Both the position numbers and the translations under genes were made by a program. Below are positions 16,856-26,684 of a DNA stretch of 64,000 bases, piece after piece. The stretch covers positions 1,342,179 to 1,406,178 of the forward strand of contig CP126121.1 in the NCBI GenBank assembly GCA_030123625.1. Reading direction: 5' to 3'. Numbering within the stretch: position 1 is the stretch's first letter; each line of letters starts with the position of its first letter. The notes under the pieces are model-generated. The model did no database searches and was not told where the DNA came from. It saw only the letters and a list, made by a program, of their open reading frames with translations. The stretch is from Nitrospira sp. (GTDB taxonomy: Bacteria; Nitrospirota; Nitrospiria; Nitrospirales; Nitrospiraceae).

Positions 16856-17947
16856 CTACACGTTGAACCTAAAATACACAATATCCGCTTCTTTGATGAC
16901 ATAGTCTTTGCCTTCGAGGCGGAACAATCCTTTCTCCTTCACCTTGGCCTCTGAGCCGCAAGCGAGCAGGTCGTCGTAGTGATAGACCTCGGCACGGATG
17001 AAGCCTCGCTCCATGTCGGAATGGATCTTGCCCGCTGCTTGGGGGGCCTTGGTGCCCTTCGGAATCGGCCAGGCCCGAGATTCAATCTCGCCGGCAGTGA
17101 AGAAGGTAATCATGTCCAGCAAGATATAGGCTTCTCGCGTCAATCGGACGAGCCCCGATTCAGTCAGCCCCATTTCGTTCAAGAAATCCTCCCGTTCGCT
17201 CTCAGGCAATGACGATAGCTCGGCCTCCAGCTGTCCGCAGATGGTCACGACCCGGGCGCCGCGCTTCGCAGCGAACTCGCGCACAGTTTGCACCATGGCT
17301 TCGTCCGCATTGTTCCCTTCGGACACGTTCGCGACAAACAGAACCGGTTTGGCGGAGAGCAATTGACATTCGCTGAGAATCACACGTTCTTCCGTGGTGT
17401 ATGCCCGGTTGCCCAACCATTCCCCTTTATCGAGCAATCCGATGAGTTTGGCGAGAAACTCCACTTCAAACGCCGCCTTTTTATCGCCGGCCCGGACTTT
17501 CTTTTCCGTCTTCTGTTTCCGTCGATCGAGTGTCTCCAGATCGGACAGCATGAGTTCGGTTTCGATCACGCCGATGTCACGGAGCGGATCGATCCCGCCG
17601 CTGACGTGAACCACATCGGTACCCTGGAAACAGCGGACCACATGAAGAAGCGCATCCACTTCCCGGATGTGGCCAAGAAATTGATTGCCGAGGCCCTCGC
17701 CCTTGCTGGCCCCTTCGACGAGCCCGGCGATGTCTCGTACCTCCAACGTGCTGTAGGTGGTTTTCTTCGAGACGAAGATTTCGGTCAATTTGATGAGGCG
17801 AGGGTCCGGCACCAAGGCGATACCGGTGTTTGGATCGACGGTCGCGAACGGATAGTTAGCCGCCAGGGCGCCTCCACCGGTCAGCGCATTGAAGACCGTC
17901 GTTTTGCCGACGTTCGGGAGACCGATCATGCCACAACAGAGGCCCAT
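16856..17947 (-). CDS. ychF: Ribosome-binding ATPase YchF
   Basis: The 363-residue Obg-family P-loop protein has GLPNVGKTT near residue 9. It has the YchF/OLA1-specific N-terminal pattern (CGMIGLPNVGKTTVFNALT, NYPFATVDPN) and a C-terminal TGS domain ending YVIKEADIVYFRFNV. YchF prefers ATP over GTP and binds ribosomes, with roles in translation and stress responses. It is the first of a row leading to pth, rplY and prs. Confidence 0.97.
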   Translation of the reverse strand: MGLCCGMIGLPNVGKTTVFNALTGGGALAANYPFATVDPNTGIALVPDPRLIKLTEIFVSKKTTYSTLEVRDIAGLVEGASKGEGLGNQFLGHIREVDALLHVVRCFQGTDVVHVSGGIDPLRDIGVIETELMLSDLETLDRRKQKTEKKVRAGDKKAAFEVEFLAKLIGLLDKGEWLGNRAYTTEERVILSECQLLSAKPVLFVANVSEGNNADEAMVQTVREFAAKRGARVVTICGQLEAELSSLPESEREDFLNEMGLTESGLVRLTREAYILLDMITFFTAGEIESRAWPIPKGTKAPQAAGKIHSDMERGFIRAEVYHYDDLLACGSEAKVKEKGLFRLEGKDYVIKEADIVYFRFNV

Positions 17948-17958
17948 GAATCTCCTGC

Positions 17959-18032
17959 AGTGCTGAGAGTAAAGTGCTGGGTGCTGAGTTGAGGATCGGA
18001 GCCGTCTTACTCAACACTCAGGACTCAGCACT
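17959..18032. repeat. Inverted repeat between ychF and pth
   Basis: AGTGCTGAG (17959-17967) is repeated as its exact complement CTCAGCACT (18024-18032). Between them are further partial copies of the same CTGAG/GTGCTG words and a second imperfect pairing (GTGCTGAGTTGAG with CTCAACACTCAGGAC). The structure touches the pth stop codon. It has no T-run, so it resembles a REP-like hairpin more than a classical terminator. Confidence 0.6.
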
Positions 18033-18612
18033 ATTCTTCGGTCGTTTCTCGCTCTCTAACATTAAATTGATTCATCGCTGCTTCCGGTCCCCGATGAATC
18101 AAACATTCCACGGCATCCACTGCCCGTTCCAGGCAAGGTTCAAAGACCGCCATCTCATGCTTCGTCACCGGCTCTAAGACATAGTCGGCGGAATCTTGGC
18201 CCGGAGGAGGACGACCGATTCCAATCTTCAATCTCACGAATTGCTGAGTTCCGAGCGCTTCGATGACAGATTTGATCCCGTTGTGCCCCCCATGGCCACC
18301 GGCAAGCCTGATCCGCAGACGGCCACGCTCTAAATCCAAATCATCGTGCACAACGATGAGTTCGTTGGCGGTGAGACCGAATTCTCGTAAGATGCCTTTC
18401 AGCGGAGGTCCGGAAATGTTCATCCAATCAAGTAGGCCGGCTAGTTCGACCAACTTTCCTCCCAGCCGCCCGGAACCTCGTTGAGCTGTGCCGCGCGGTG
18501 AGAGTCGAATGGACCATCGAGCGGCCGCCCGCTCGATGACCCACATGCCGACATTGTGACGGGTCTGGGCGTAGGCTTTTCCGGGGTTGCCCAGTCCAAC
18601 GAGCAGGTGCAA
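18031..18612 (-). CDS. pth: Peptidyl-tRNA hydrolase
   Basis: The 193-residue protein carries LLVGLGNPG, the catalytic His in TRHNVGM near residue 19, the MNISG segment, the VVHDDLDLE Asp and GGHGGHNGIKS. It frees tRNA from prematurely released peptidyl-tRNA. The common LNxSG motif reads MNISG here, which keeps the Asn. It lies 2 nt after rplY, a typical rplY-pth pair. Confidence 0.97.
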   Translation of the reverse strand: MHLLVGLGNPGKAYAQTRHNVGMWVIERAAARWSIRLSPRGTAQRGSGRLGGKLVELAGLLDWMNISGPPLKGILREFGLTANELIVVHDDLDLERGRLRIRLAGGHGGHNGIKSVIEALGTQQFVRLKIGIGRPPPGQDSADYVLEPVTKHEMAVFEPCLERAVDAVECLIHRGPEAAMNQFNVRERETTEE

Positions 18613-18614
18613 CG

Positions 18615-19397
18615 TTACTTCTTCTTTTCAGCTTCCTTCTTTTCAGCCTTGGGAGCGGCTGCAGCTTCTTTCTTTTCGCCGGCCTTCGCTTCACCCGCAG
18701 GCGCTGCAGCACCGGCTTTGGCGGGCTCGGCACCTGCTGCGCCTTCAGCCCCAGCCTCCTTGCCTTTTGCCACTACTTCTGGCTCACCCGCTGCTCCTGC
18801 ACCGCTGGTGAGCAACGCTTCGAGTTTGGCATCCGACATCGGTGCCGCAACGCTGACAACCATTTGGTCGGCATCATCTAAGAAGCGGACGCCTTCACGC
18901 GCTCCGATTTCTTTCACATGAATACCGCTGCCGATGGTCAAGGCCGACGCGTCGACCTCTATGTGATCCGGCAGAGCGTCTGGAAGACATTCGACGTGCA
19001 CATCGCGCATGTTGTGGTGCAGCACACCGCCCTCCTTGACACCGGCTGGGACCCCGCCGATGATCTTGATGGGGACTTTCACCCGAATCGGCTTGCTCAT
19101 GGAAATCTCAAAGAGGTCCGCGTGCAGGACCGCCCCGGTTACTGGATCGATTTGATAGTCGCGTAAGAGGGCCGTGCGATTCTGCTTGGACTGTGCTCCG
19201 TTCACCGTGAGCGAAATCAGCGCGGTGCTGCCCGCATGAGACTTGAGGATCTTGACTAATTCTTCCGGATTGACGGTCAGCAAGAGACATTCCCCTTGGC
19301 CGTAGAGCACAGCCGGAATTTTTCCAGCCCGCCGCATAGACCGCGCGGCTCCTTTCCCCGCTTGTTCTCTTACTGCCACTGTCAAATCGAATTTCAT
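18615..19397 (-). CDS. rplY: 50S ribosomal protein L25/general stress protein Ctc
   Basis: The protein begins MKFDLTVAVREQAGKGAARSMR and has the L25 N-terminal 5S-rRNA-binding domain (KIPAVLYGQG) followed by the TL5/Ctc beta domain (VKVPIKIIGG). The last 70 residues are an Ala/Glu/Lys-rich tail, probably disordered, as in several long L25 proteins. The ATG at 19397 has GGAGG 6 nt upstream and is chosen over an upstream codon at 19448. Confidence 0.95.
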   Translation of the reverse strand: MKFDLTVAVREQAGKGAARSMRRAGKIPAVLYGQGECLLLTVNPEELVKILKSHAGSTALISLTVNGAQSKQNRTALLRDYQIDPVTGAVLHADLFEISMSKPIRVKVPIKIIGGVPAGVKEGGVLHHNMRDVHVECLPDALPDHIEVDASALTIGSGIHVKEIGAREGVRFLDDADQMVVSVAAPMSDAKLEALLTSGAGAAGEPEVVAKGKEAGAEGAAGAEPAKAGAAAPAGEAKAGEKKEAAAAPKAEKKEAEKKK

Positions 19398-19449
19398 GAT
19401 CTTCCTCCGTCTCCTCTGCTTCTTACACAGATGTCCTATCGATAGCAAC

Positions 19450-20391
19450 TCAGGCGAATAGTGAACTCACCGACTCATCTTCATGGATCCGTCTGATGGC
19501 TTCGCCCAACAGAGGTGCCACCGACAATTGATGCAACTTCGGACAGGCCAACTCTTTCCCTCGCAGCGGAATCGTGTTGGTCACCACTACTTGCGAGAGG
19601 CACGACGCCTGTAATCGTTCCAGCGCTGGCCCCGACAGCACAGCATGGGTGCAGGCCGTCATCACCTCTCGGGCACCATGATCGAGACAGGCCTGGGCAC
19701 CTTGAACGATGGTACCCGCCGTATCGATCATGTCGTCGAGGAGCAACACACTTTTCCCTTGTACGTCTCCGATGATGTTCATAATCTGCGCCTGATTCGG
19801 CCCCTCGCGCCGCTTGTCGATGATGGCCAGATTGGCCTGAAGGCGTTTGGCGAATGCCCTGGCCCTTTCCACACCTCCCGCATCGGGCGAGACGACGACC
19901 AAGTCCGCAATCTGCTTCTTCACGATATAGTCCAGCAGAACAGGGAGCGCATACAAATGATCCACCGGCACATTGAAAAATCCCTGGATTTGTCCGGCGT
20001 GAAGATCCATTGACAACACACGATCGGCCCCGGCGGTGGTCATCAAATCCGCGACCAATTTTGCGGTGATGGGGACACGCGGTTGATCCTTGCGATCCTG
20101 ACGAGCATATCCGAAATAGGGAATGACGGCCGTAATACGGTTGGCCGACGAGCGTTTTAACGCATCGATGATGATCAGCAACTCCATCAAGGAATCGTTG
20201 ACCGGTTGACAACAGGACTGCACAACGAACACGTCGGCACCACGCACATTTTCGTCGATCTTGACCCGAATTTCCCCATCGCTGAAAGATGAGACCGTCG
20301 CCTCACCCAACTTCTGTCCAAGGTAAGCGCAGATCTCATGGGCAAGCGCAAGGTTGGCGTTCCCAGAGAAAATTTTCAGTTCTCTGTTCAT
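19450..20391 (-). CDS. prs: Ribose-phosphate pyrophosphokinase
   Basis: The 313-residue protein has the class I PRPP synthetase features: [20 protein letters not shown], the metal-binding [11 protein letters not shown] and the PRPP loop [10 protein letters not shown]. It makes PRPP from ATP and ribose 5-phosphate for nucleotide, His and Trp synthesis. It lies between ispE and rplY, an order found in many bacteria. No tRNA was found in the 190 nt between it and ispE. Confidence 0.97.
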   Translation of the reverse strand: MNRELKIFSGNANLALAHEICAYLGQKLGEATVSSFSDGEIRVKIDENVRGADVFVVQSCCQPVNDSLMELLIIIDALKRSSANRITAVIPYFGYARQDRKDQPRVPITAKLVADLMTTAGADRVLSMDLHAGQIQGFFNVPVDHLYALPVLLDYIVKKQIADLVVVSPDAGGVERARAFAKRLQANLAIIDKRREGPNQAQIMNIIGDVQGKSVLLLDDMIDTAGTIVQGAQACLDHGAREVMTACTHAVLSGPALERLQASCLSQVVVTNTIPLRGKELACPKLHQLSVAPLLGEAIRRIHEDESVSSLFA

Positions 20392-20581
20392 CGGACTTTC
20401 CTGATCCGTCGTTTTTCTATAACGTATTGGATTCTCTAGTGGTTATACGGTAAGCAGTGTTGACCTTTGTTAGGCCAATACTCTCGTTCGCTGAACACAC
20501 TACCGGCGAAGCAGTCAAGGGAAGAGACTGTATCGGAAACTGCGGGGCCCTGTCAACAAATGACCATGGAACGTATGTGCG

Positions 20582-21496
20582 TTACTGCCGAAAGGCAGAG
20601 GAAGTTGAAACGGTATAGATCTTGAGATGGGGTTCGGTCCGAAAACCAATCTCGGCCTGTCGAGCTGTCGTCTCGTCACGAAACACACCAAAAACCGTTG
20701 CGCCGCTCCCCGACAATAGCGCCGTCTCGGCCCCCTCGGCGAGAAGCTTCTGTTTGATTTTGTAAAGGATGGGGTGAGCTTTGAACACCGTGGCTTCAAA
20801 ATCGTTTTCGGCCGCTTGGAACACCTCTTCCCATGAGAGCTCACATGCTTTCCCGAGCCCCGCATGCATATCCGAAAGCGGCTGTACCCCTGTGCGGCTT
20901 ACAGAAAGCTGCTGGTACGCCCATTTCGTTTCGATCGGGAATCCCGGATTAACCAGCATGACCCATCGACTCCCTTTGATCTGTACAGGGACCACCTTTT
21001 CACCACGTCCTTCCACGATCGCAGAAGGAGCGGAAAAGAAGAACGGGACATCACTTCCAAGTGTCTGACCGATGTGCGCCATCTTCTCCGCCGACCATTC
21101 CAAATTCAATAGCCGGTTCAAGCCTGCGATCGTCGCAGCTGCATCACTGCTGCCGCCCCCCAACCCTGCTCCCATCGGAATCCGTTTTGTCAGGACCATA
21201 TCCAATCCAACGGTTTGCCCACTGACTTCGAGTACCGACGCTGCAGCGCGATACACCAGGTTGGAAGGGTCCGTCTTCAAGGAAGATTCATCGCATCGTA
21301 AGGTGATGGTCGAATGGTTATCGTTAAGCGAAAGTGCGAGCGTGTCCTCCAACCGCACGGTTTGCATCAGAGACCAGAGGTTGTGATAACCGTCGGGCCG
21401 ACGGTCGAGAATACGAAGGACGAGGTTGATTTTGGCTGGTGCGGAAACGGTAATGGAGGCAGGTGAAACGGTCGATCGCGAAGAGGGATTAGTCAC
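20582..21496 (-). CDS. ispE: 4-diphosphocytidyl-2-C-methyl-D-erythritol kinase
   Basis: The 304-residue GHMP kinase has APAKINLVL near residue 20, the ATP loop PMGAGLGGGSSDAAA and the C-terminal LLSGSGATVFGVF. It is the fourth enzyme of the MEP isoprenoid pathway. It starts at a GTG that overlaps the end of the response-regulator gene by 8 nt, so the two are translated together although functionally unrelated. Confidence 0.96.
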   Translation of the reverse strand: MTNPSSRSTVSPASITVSAPAKINLVLRILDRRPDGYHNLWSLMQTVRLEDTLALSLNDNHSTITLRCDESSLKTDPSNLVYRAAASVLEVSGQTVGLDMVLTKRIPMGAGLGGGSSDAAATIAGLNRLLNLEWSAEKMAHIGQTLGSDVPFFFSAPSAIVEGRGEKVVPVQIKGSRWVMLVNPGFPIETKWAYQQLSVSRTGVQPLSDMHAGLGKACELSWEEVFQAAENDFEATVFKAHPILYKIKQKLLAEGAETALLSGSGATVFGVFRDETTARQAEIGFRTEPHLKIYTVSTSSAFRQ

Positions 21497-22874
21497 GACC
21501 TCCCTTTATAGCATACTTCTCCAAGCGATACCGAAACGATCTGGTATTCAGACGGAGCATTCGCGCGGCTTTCTTTTTGACCCATTTCGATCGTTCAAGC
21601 GCCTTCAGCAAGAGATCTTTTTCGATGCCGTTGATGAGTCCTTCAAGGTCCAACCCGTCGTCAGTCAGATCCAGCGGCATCGCCGGTTGCTGCGACTGTG
21701 TCGCGGGTCGATGAAGCCATCCGCGCACTTCGGCGTCGGTCACCGGCCCTTCCGTGGAGAAGGCGACGACCCGTTCGATCAGATTCTCCAACTCACGGAC
21801 GTTGCCGCGCCATTCATGTCCCAGCAGGACGTGCATCGCCTCCGAGCCGATCATGGGTTTTGGCCTACCGCTTTCCTTCGAAAACCGTTCCAGAAAGTGA
21901 TTGACCAGTAAAGGAATATCGCCGGTACGCATGCGCAAGGGCGGGAGTCGTATGGGAATCACGTCCAAACGATAGTATAGGTCTTCTCGAAACGAGCCTT
22001 CCGCGACTGCTTTCTCGAGATCCTTATTGGTGGCGGCCACCACACGGACATCGACTTTGATGTCTTGATTGCCGCCCACTCGCCGAAACTCTCGTTCTTG
22101 GATGACCCGCAACAGCTTCACTTGAATCGTCGGGGTGGTATCGCCGATCTCGTCGAGAAAAATGGTCCCTCCGTTGGCGATCTCGAACAACCCCGCTTTG
22201 TTCGAAATCGCTCCGGTGAACGATCCCTTCATATGGCCGAACAACTCACTCTCCAACAACGTTTCCGGCACCGCACTGCAATTCACGGCCACAAACGGGT
22301 GGGCACTCCTGGCGCTGTTGTAATGAATCGCGCGCGCGACCAACTCTTTCCCCGTTCCGCTTTCGCCGCAGATGAGGACATTGCTTTTCGAGTCAGCGAC
22401 TTTCCGCACGACGTCGAACACCTTCTGCATCGCCTCACTTTGACCGACCAGCTGCGCGAATGACGACTGACTGGCCATCTCCCGCTTGAGCAGCATGTTC
22501 TCAGTCGTGAGGCGCCGCTTTTCCAACGCATTTCGGATGATCAACTGGACTTCATCGACCTGAAACGGCTTCGTCAAATAGTCGTACGCGCCCTGTTTCA
22601 TGGCCTCGACGGCGGAGTCCGCGGTGGCAAAGGCCGTGATGATCAGCACGACCGTTTCCGGCGAGACTGACCTTACAGCCTTAAGGACCTCCATTCCGTC
22701 GATCTTCGGCATCCGTAAATCGGTAATGACCAAATCAAAGATTTCCTTGTTCAGAAGCTCGATGGCTTCTTCGCCGTCCATAGCACTCGTCACGGCATAT
22801 CCGGCCCGTTTGAGCATGATGCTCAATACGTCGCGCAAACTTTGTTCGTCATCAACGACTAGGACCTTTTCCAC
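21489..22874 (-). CDS. pilR: Sigma54-dependent response regulator, PilR/NtrC type
   Basis: The 461-residue protein has a receiver domain with phospho-acceptor Asp52 (VITDLRMP). The AAA+ sigma54 activator domain has Walker A GESGTGKE (170-177), KGSFTGA at 216-222 as a variant of the GAFTGA loop, and IFLDEIGD. The C-terminus has a Fis-type HTH (KKKAARMLRLNTRSFRYRLEKY). It overlaps the sensor kinase gene by 16 nt, and the pilC gene next to them suggests PilR, the activator of type IV pilus genes. AtoC/ZraR-like functions cannot be excluded. Confidence 0.88.
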   Translation of the reverse strand: MEKVLVVDDEQSLRDVLSIMLKRAGYAVTSAMDGEEAIELLNKEIFDLVITDLRMPKIDGMEVLKAVRSVSPETVVLIITAFATADSAVEAMKQGAYDYLTKPFQVDEVQLIIRNALEKRRLTTENMLLKREMASQSSFAQLVGQSEAMQKVFDVVRKVADSKSNVLICGESGTGKELVARAIHYNSARSAHPFVAVNCSAVPETLLESELFGHMKGSFTGAISNKAGLFEIANGGTIFLDEIGDTTPTIQVKLLRVIQEREFRRVGGNQDIKVDVRVVAATNKDLEKAVAEGSFREDLYYRLDVIPIRLPPLRMRTGDIPLLVNHFLERFSKESGRPKPMIGSEAMHVLLGHEWRGNVRELENLIERVVAFSTEGPVTDAEVRGWLHRPATQSQQPAMPLDLTDDGLDLEGLINGIEKDLLLKALERSKWVKKKAARMLRLNTRSFRYRLEKYAIKGGRD

Positions 22875-24553
22875 GGTTCTCTACCCTCGTGCCAGAGTCG
22901 CACTCCTGAATCCGCCGTACGAGGCAAGCAGACGCCAAACCTTGTACCTTGCCCTTCCCGGCTTTCCACTTTGATCCACCCTCCGTGAAGATCGACAATG
23001 CGATGGACTGCGGCCAAACCCAATCCCGATCCTTGCCTTTTGGTGGTAAAGAATGGGAGAAAAATTTTGTCGAGATTTTTCTTCGGAATGCCTTCCCCCG
23101 TATCCTGGAATGAGACCTCGACCACCTCGGCCTTTCGCCCGGCGACATCCACCTTTCTACATCCGGTTGCAATCGTCAGTTGCCCGCCCGTGGGCATGGC
23201 ATCAAAGGCATTCACCGCGAGATTCCAGAACACTTGTTTCATTTGGTCCTGATCCACTTGCGCAGGCAAAGCCCCTGTGCACGGAACAGCCGCGATGGTG
23301 ATGTTCGTTCTGCTTCGTGCTTCATGTTGTACCAGATCAAGGGTCTCAGCAAGGACTTTGTTTAAATCGTACTCCGCCAAATTCAATGCAGGCGGCCTGG
23401 CATACTGAAGAAATTCAGTGATAATAGCGTCCAATCTGGTGGATTCACGAACTGCGATCTCGATCAGGCGTTGGCTGGTCTCATCGGCCTCAAGATCTTT
23501 ACGAAGCATTTGCATCGCTCCAGCCAGCGCTCCCAAAGGATTCCGGATCTCGTGCGCCATTCCCGCCGACATCTCTCCCAAACTAGCCAACCACTCTTTC
23601 CGGCGCATTTCTTCTTCCAGGTCACGGATCTGAGTAAGATCTTTGAACACTCCGACCAGTCCGGTTTTTTTACCTTGCTCCTGCAACGGCGAGAGCGTCA
23701 TGCCGAGAACTAACCGATTGCCGCCGGCTCGCTTGCACTCGACTTCGAACCGCATGTTGGCAGACACATCCTGCATGCGATCGGCATCTTGCTGACTGGG
23801 ATGCCAGTTAAATACTTCCCGCCACGGATGCCCCTGTACTTGCCCAAAGCTGTAGCCCGTGGCTTCCTGCGCCGCAGGATTGAACGAAGTAATATGGCCT
23901 TTCTCATCGGTCGTAAAGACACCGCTGCTGATGCTGTGAACGATATTTTCATGAAACGCCTGAAGGCGGCTCAACCCCTGTTCTTTTTCACGGATCGATT
24001 GATCTGCCAGCAAAAGCTGGTCCGCAAGGGCTCCGCTCAAAAAACCGACGACCAGGAATGCCAGACCATAGACACCGAACGCATGGAGCGTCTCAGTGGC
24101 GCTGAGGTCCGCGCGGGGCAACCATCCCCATGCTTCAGCAAGACCGTAGAGCTGCACATTGGTCACAATCCCAAACAGAATGATGCAGAGACTGGCCGTC
24201 AATAGACCCACGCGGCGACGCGGGACCAAACTGGCAACCGTCACACTGATGACATAGAGCACGGCAAACGGGCTTTCAATTCCTCCCGTCCTTGCGATTA
24301 ATACCGTCTCGAGCAAGAAATCGACGGCAATCTGCACCCATGCGAATTGCACGAGAACTTGAGGAGCGGTGAGCCTTCGAAAGAGAAACGCGTAGAGAAT
24401 CGTGACAGCATACGTGAAAATGATCAGGGCATAGAACGTTTCAACGCGTTCTCCTTTTGTCACCTCGAACGCGAGGGACAACCCCAAGAGAAGCGTAACA
24501 AGGATGACTCGCCATCCCATCAACCAATATATTCTGGCTTTGATGTCTCCCAT
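22859..24553 (-). CDS. pilS: Membrane sensor histidine kinase, PilS type
   Basis: The 564-residue protein has about six N-terminal membrane segments (residues 12-175) and a PAS domain at about 205-310. A HisKA domain carries phospho-acceptor His334 (GMAHEIRNPLG), followed by an HATPase domain with GEGIPKKNLDKIFLPF and GSGLGLA. The membrane N-terminus followed by PAS is the PilS layout. It overlaps the downstream regulator gene and would phosphorylate it. A gap of 200 nt to pilC contains no gene that I can see. Confidence 0.88.
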   Translation of the reverse strand: MGDIKARIYWLMGWRVILVTLLLGLSLAFEVTKGERVETFYALIIFTYAVTILYAFLFRRLTAPQVLVQFAWVQIAVDFLLETVLIARTGGIESPFAVLYVISVTVASLVPRRRVGLLTASLCIILFGIVTNVQLYGLAEAWGWLPRADLSATETLHAFGVYGLAFLVVGFLSGALADQLLLADQSIREKEQGLSRLQAFHENIVHSISSGVFTTDEKGHITSFNPAAQEATGYSFGQVQGHPWREVFNWHPSQQDADRMQDVSANMRFEVECKRAGGNRLVLGMTLSPLQEQGKKTGLVGVFKDLTQIRDLEEEMRRKEWLASLGEMSAGMAHEIRNPLGALAGAMQMLRKDLEADETSQRLIEIAVRESTRLDAIITEFLQYARPPALNLAEYDLNKVLAETLDLVQHEARSRTNITIAAVPCTGALPAQVDQDQMKQVFWNLAVNAFDAMPTGGQLTIATGCRKVDVAGRKAEVVEVSFQDTGEGIPKKNLDKIFLPFFTTKRQGSGLGLAAVHRIVDLHGGWIKVESREGQGTRFGVCLPRTADSGVRLWHEGREPWKRS

Positions 24554-24753
24554 GAAGCGAAACCCCGCCTACAATGGCCTTCATCACGGCATCTCGCCCG
24601 GCTCTGTGGAGGTGCCGACCGATTCCACTATGTTTTGGGAAATACGTCGCTCGTTATCGTAGCGATGAAGGGAGACCTTCGAGAAACCGGCGGCTTCATA
24701 TTCTTCATGTGAAGGCCAGGAAGCCGTTTTGTAAGGTCGGATCGTCGATTTGC

Positions 24754-25968
24754 TTACCCGATCGCGGACGCCATCGTAAAGATCGGCAGATACATCGCGA
24801 CCACGATAAATCCAACGGTGACCCCCAAGAACACCATCATCATCGGCTCCAAGAGGGCGGTGAGATTCGTCACGGCTTGGTCCACCTCATCCTCATAAAA
24901 ATCGGCGATTTTCCCAAGCATGCTATCCAGCGCGCCCGTTGATTCCCCGACCGATATCATATGGGTCACCATCTTGGGGAATGTCCCGCTTTTGGCGAGC
25001 GGTTCAGCGATCGTCTTCCCTCCACTGATACTGACTTTGGCATCAAGGAGCGCTCCCTCCACCACTTTGTTTCCGGAAGTCTTCGCGCAAATCGTCAATG
25101 CTTCCAGCAGTGGAACACCGCTCGCCAGCAGAGTCCCCAGAGTCCGCGTGAATTTCGCGACCGACGCTTTCCGTATGAGATCTCCAAACACCGGCAGTTT
25201 CAGCAAGAGCTTATCGATGGCCAGCTTGCCTTGTGGAGTCGCATAGTATTTTTTGACCGACACCACGATTGCAACGATCACGCCCAGGATGATGTACCAA
25301 TTTCCTTGGGCGAAATTACTCATGTCGATGACAAGCTGTGTCGGTCCGGGAAGCGCCATCTTCCCGCCGGACATTTCTTTAAACATTTTTTCAAATACAG
25401 GGATAACCCAAATCATCAGGACTGTAATCACGATACCGGCGATGCCGACGATGGCGGCAGGATAGACCAGTGCGCTTTTGATTTGGCCCTTCAACTTCAT
25501 CGCCTTCTCGATATGCTTGGAGAGACGACCAAGAATGGTATCCAGCAACCCTCCGACTTCACCGGCATGGACCATATTGACATACAGGTCATCAAAGATT
25601 TTAGGGTGTTTGCGGAGAGCATCTGAAAACGTCGAACCTCCCTCGACCTGGACTTTGATCTCACCCACAGATTTTCTCAGAGCCGCATTTTCCGATTGCG
25701 TCGATAAGATTTCCAAGCATTGAATCAAAGGCAAGCCGGCATTGATCATGGTCCCGAATTGTCTGGTAAAAACAACCAAGTCTTTTTCGCTCACTCCACT
25801 TCCGAGCTTAAAGCTGAATCCCTCTTTGGCGGCCTTTTCCTCGAGACTCGTCACGACTACGCTTTGTTTGCGTAACTGGTCCACAGCCTCGTCGCGAGAC
25901 TTCGCCACGAGTTCGCCTTTTTTCACCGCTCCGGATTTGGTCCGCCCCGCATATGCAAATGTGGCCAT
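24754..25968 (-). CDS. pilC: Type IV pilus inner-membrane platform protein PilC
   Basis: The 404-residue protein has two repeats of the T2SS-F domain (FTRQFGTMINAGLPLIQCL near residue 67 and FTRTLGTLLASGVPLLEAL near residue 274) and three membrane segments. The last of these is near the C-terminus (VFLGVTVGFIVVAMYLPIF). PilC anchors the pilus assembly machinery. Here it is the first gene upstream of pilS and pilR, with its own promoter. The pilB and pilT partners are not in this window. Confidence 0.93.
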   Translation of the reverse strand: MATFAYAGRTKSGAVKKGELVAKSRDEAVDQLRKQSVVVTSLEEKAAKEGFSFKLGSGVSEKDLVVFTRQFGTMINAGLPLIQCLEILSTQSENAALRKSVGEIKVQVEGGSTFSDALRKHPKIFDDLYVNMVHAGEVGGLLDTILGRLSKHIEKAMKLKGQIKSALVYPAAIVGIAGIVITVLMIWVIPVFEKMFKEMSGGKMALPGPTQLVIDMSNFAQGNWYIILGVIVAIVVSVKKYYATPQGKLAIDKLLLKLPVFGDLIRKASVAKFTRTLGTLLASGVPLLEALTICAKTSGNKVVEGALLDAKVSISGGKTIAEPLAKSGTFPKMVTHMISVGESTGALDSMLGKIADFYEDEVDQAVTNLTALLEPMMMVFLGVTVGFIVVAMYLPIFTMASAIG

Positions 25969-26027
25969 AGAATCTCTTCCTGTTAGGGATCGCTAAGCCT
26001 GTACGGGAAGGCTAGGACTACGAAACG

Positions 26028-26056
26028 AGTCTACTGGCGGGTCGAAAACCTGTCAA
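26028..26056 (-). promoter_or_regulatory. Putative sigma70 promoter of the pilC-pilS-pilR operon
   Basis: On the minus strand TTGACA (26051-26056), a 17-nt spacer and TAGACT (26028-26033) lie about 60 nt upstream of the pilC ATG. Confidence 0.55.
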
Positions 26057-26100
26057 AAACTATTGCATAATTCACCAACCGCTGAACGCAGCTGCGGCCG

Positions 26101-26643
26101 CTAGGCAAGCGGAGGAGCCCCATTCGTGTCTCGATATCCTCTATAAAGGTAATGTAACCCGGAGGCGAGGGTGAACCCAACCATCAGCACGACGAGTGGA
26201 TTGAGTATAGAACGGTCGAGCTCTCGCCACGTCAGGAGAACAATCAAAAGGACATAGCTCAACTGAAGGAGAGTTGTTCCTTTTCCCAAAAAGGTCGGAG
26301 TCACATTGATCGGTGTACTGGTGACGTGTGCCACCGCAGTCCCCAAGAGGAGAATAATGTCCCGGCTCACGACCAAGATGACAAGCCAGGATGGCACCAG
26401 ATGCAGCATCGCCAGCGAGATGAAGCTCGACGTCAACAGCAGCTTGTCAGCAAGAGGATCAAGGAAAGTCCCCAATCGTGTCCGCTGATTCAGTTTACGT
26501 GCAAGATGACCGTCAATGGCATCCGTCAGTCCTGCGATGAGTAGTGTCAGCAGTGCGAGCCCATAGGCGCCGTAGGTCATAAACCCTATATAGACAGGGA
26601 CCAAAAGGATTCGAAGAATCGTGAGGCTATTGGGAATGTTCAT
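26101..26643 (-). CDS. pgsA: CDP-diacylglycerol-glycerol-3-phosphate 3-phosphatidyltransferase
   Basis: The 180-residue membrane protein has the CDP-alcohol phosphotransferase signature DGHLARKLNQRTRLGTFLD followed by PLAD (D-G-x2-A-R-x8-G-x3-D-x3-D), preceded by the typical NSLTILRILLVPV start. It makes phosphatidylglycerol phosphate at the inner membrane. A separate, more distant member of the same family lies at 58265-59701. Confidence 0.93.
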   Translation of the reverse strand: MNIPNSLTILRILLVPVYIGFMTYGAYGLALLTLLIAGLTDAIDGHLARKLNQRTRLGTFLDPLADKLLLTSSFISLAMLHLVPSWLVILVVSRDIILLLGTAVAHVTSTPINVTPTFLGKGTTLLQLSYVLLIVLLTWRELDRSILNPLVVLMVGFTLASGLHYLYRGYRDTNGAPPLA

Positions 26644-26684
26644 GGAATGGAGCTGGACGGGCCTCTGACTGGATGCGGAGAGGC

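Noticed and set aside
17959-18032. Rho-independent terminator
   Set aside because: There is a hairpin but no T-run on either side.
19481-20212. A 243-residue open frame on the minus strand
   Set aside because: It is an out-of-frame shadow of prs.
20392-20581. A tRNA gene between prs and ispE, common in other bacteria
   Set aside because: No T-loop consensus or cloverleaf pairing was seen.
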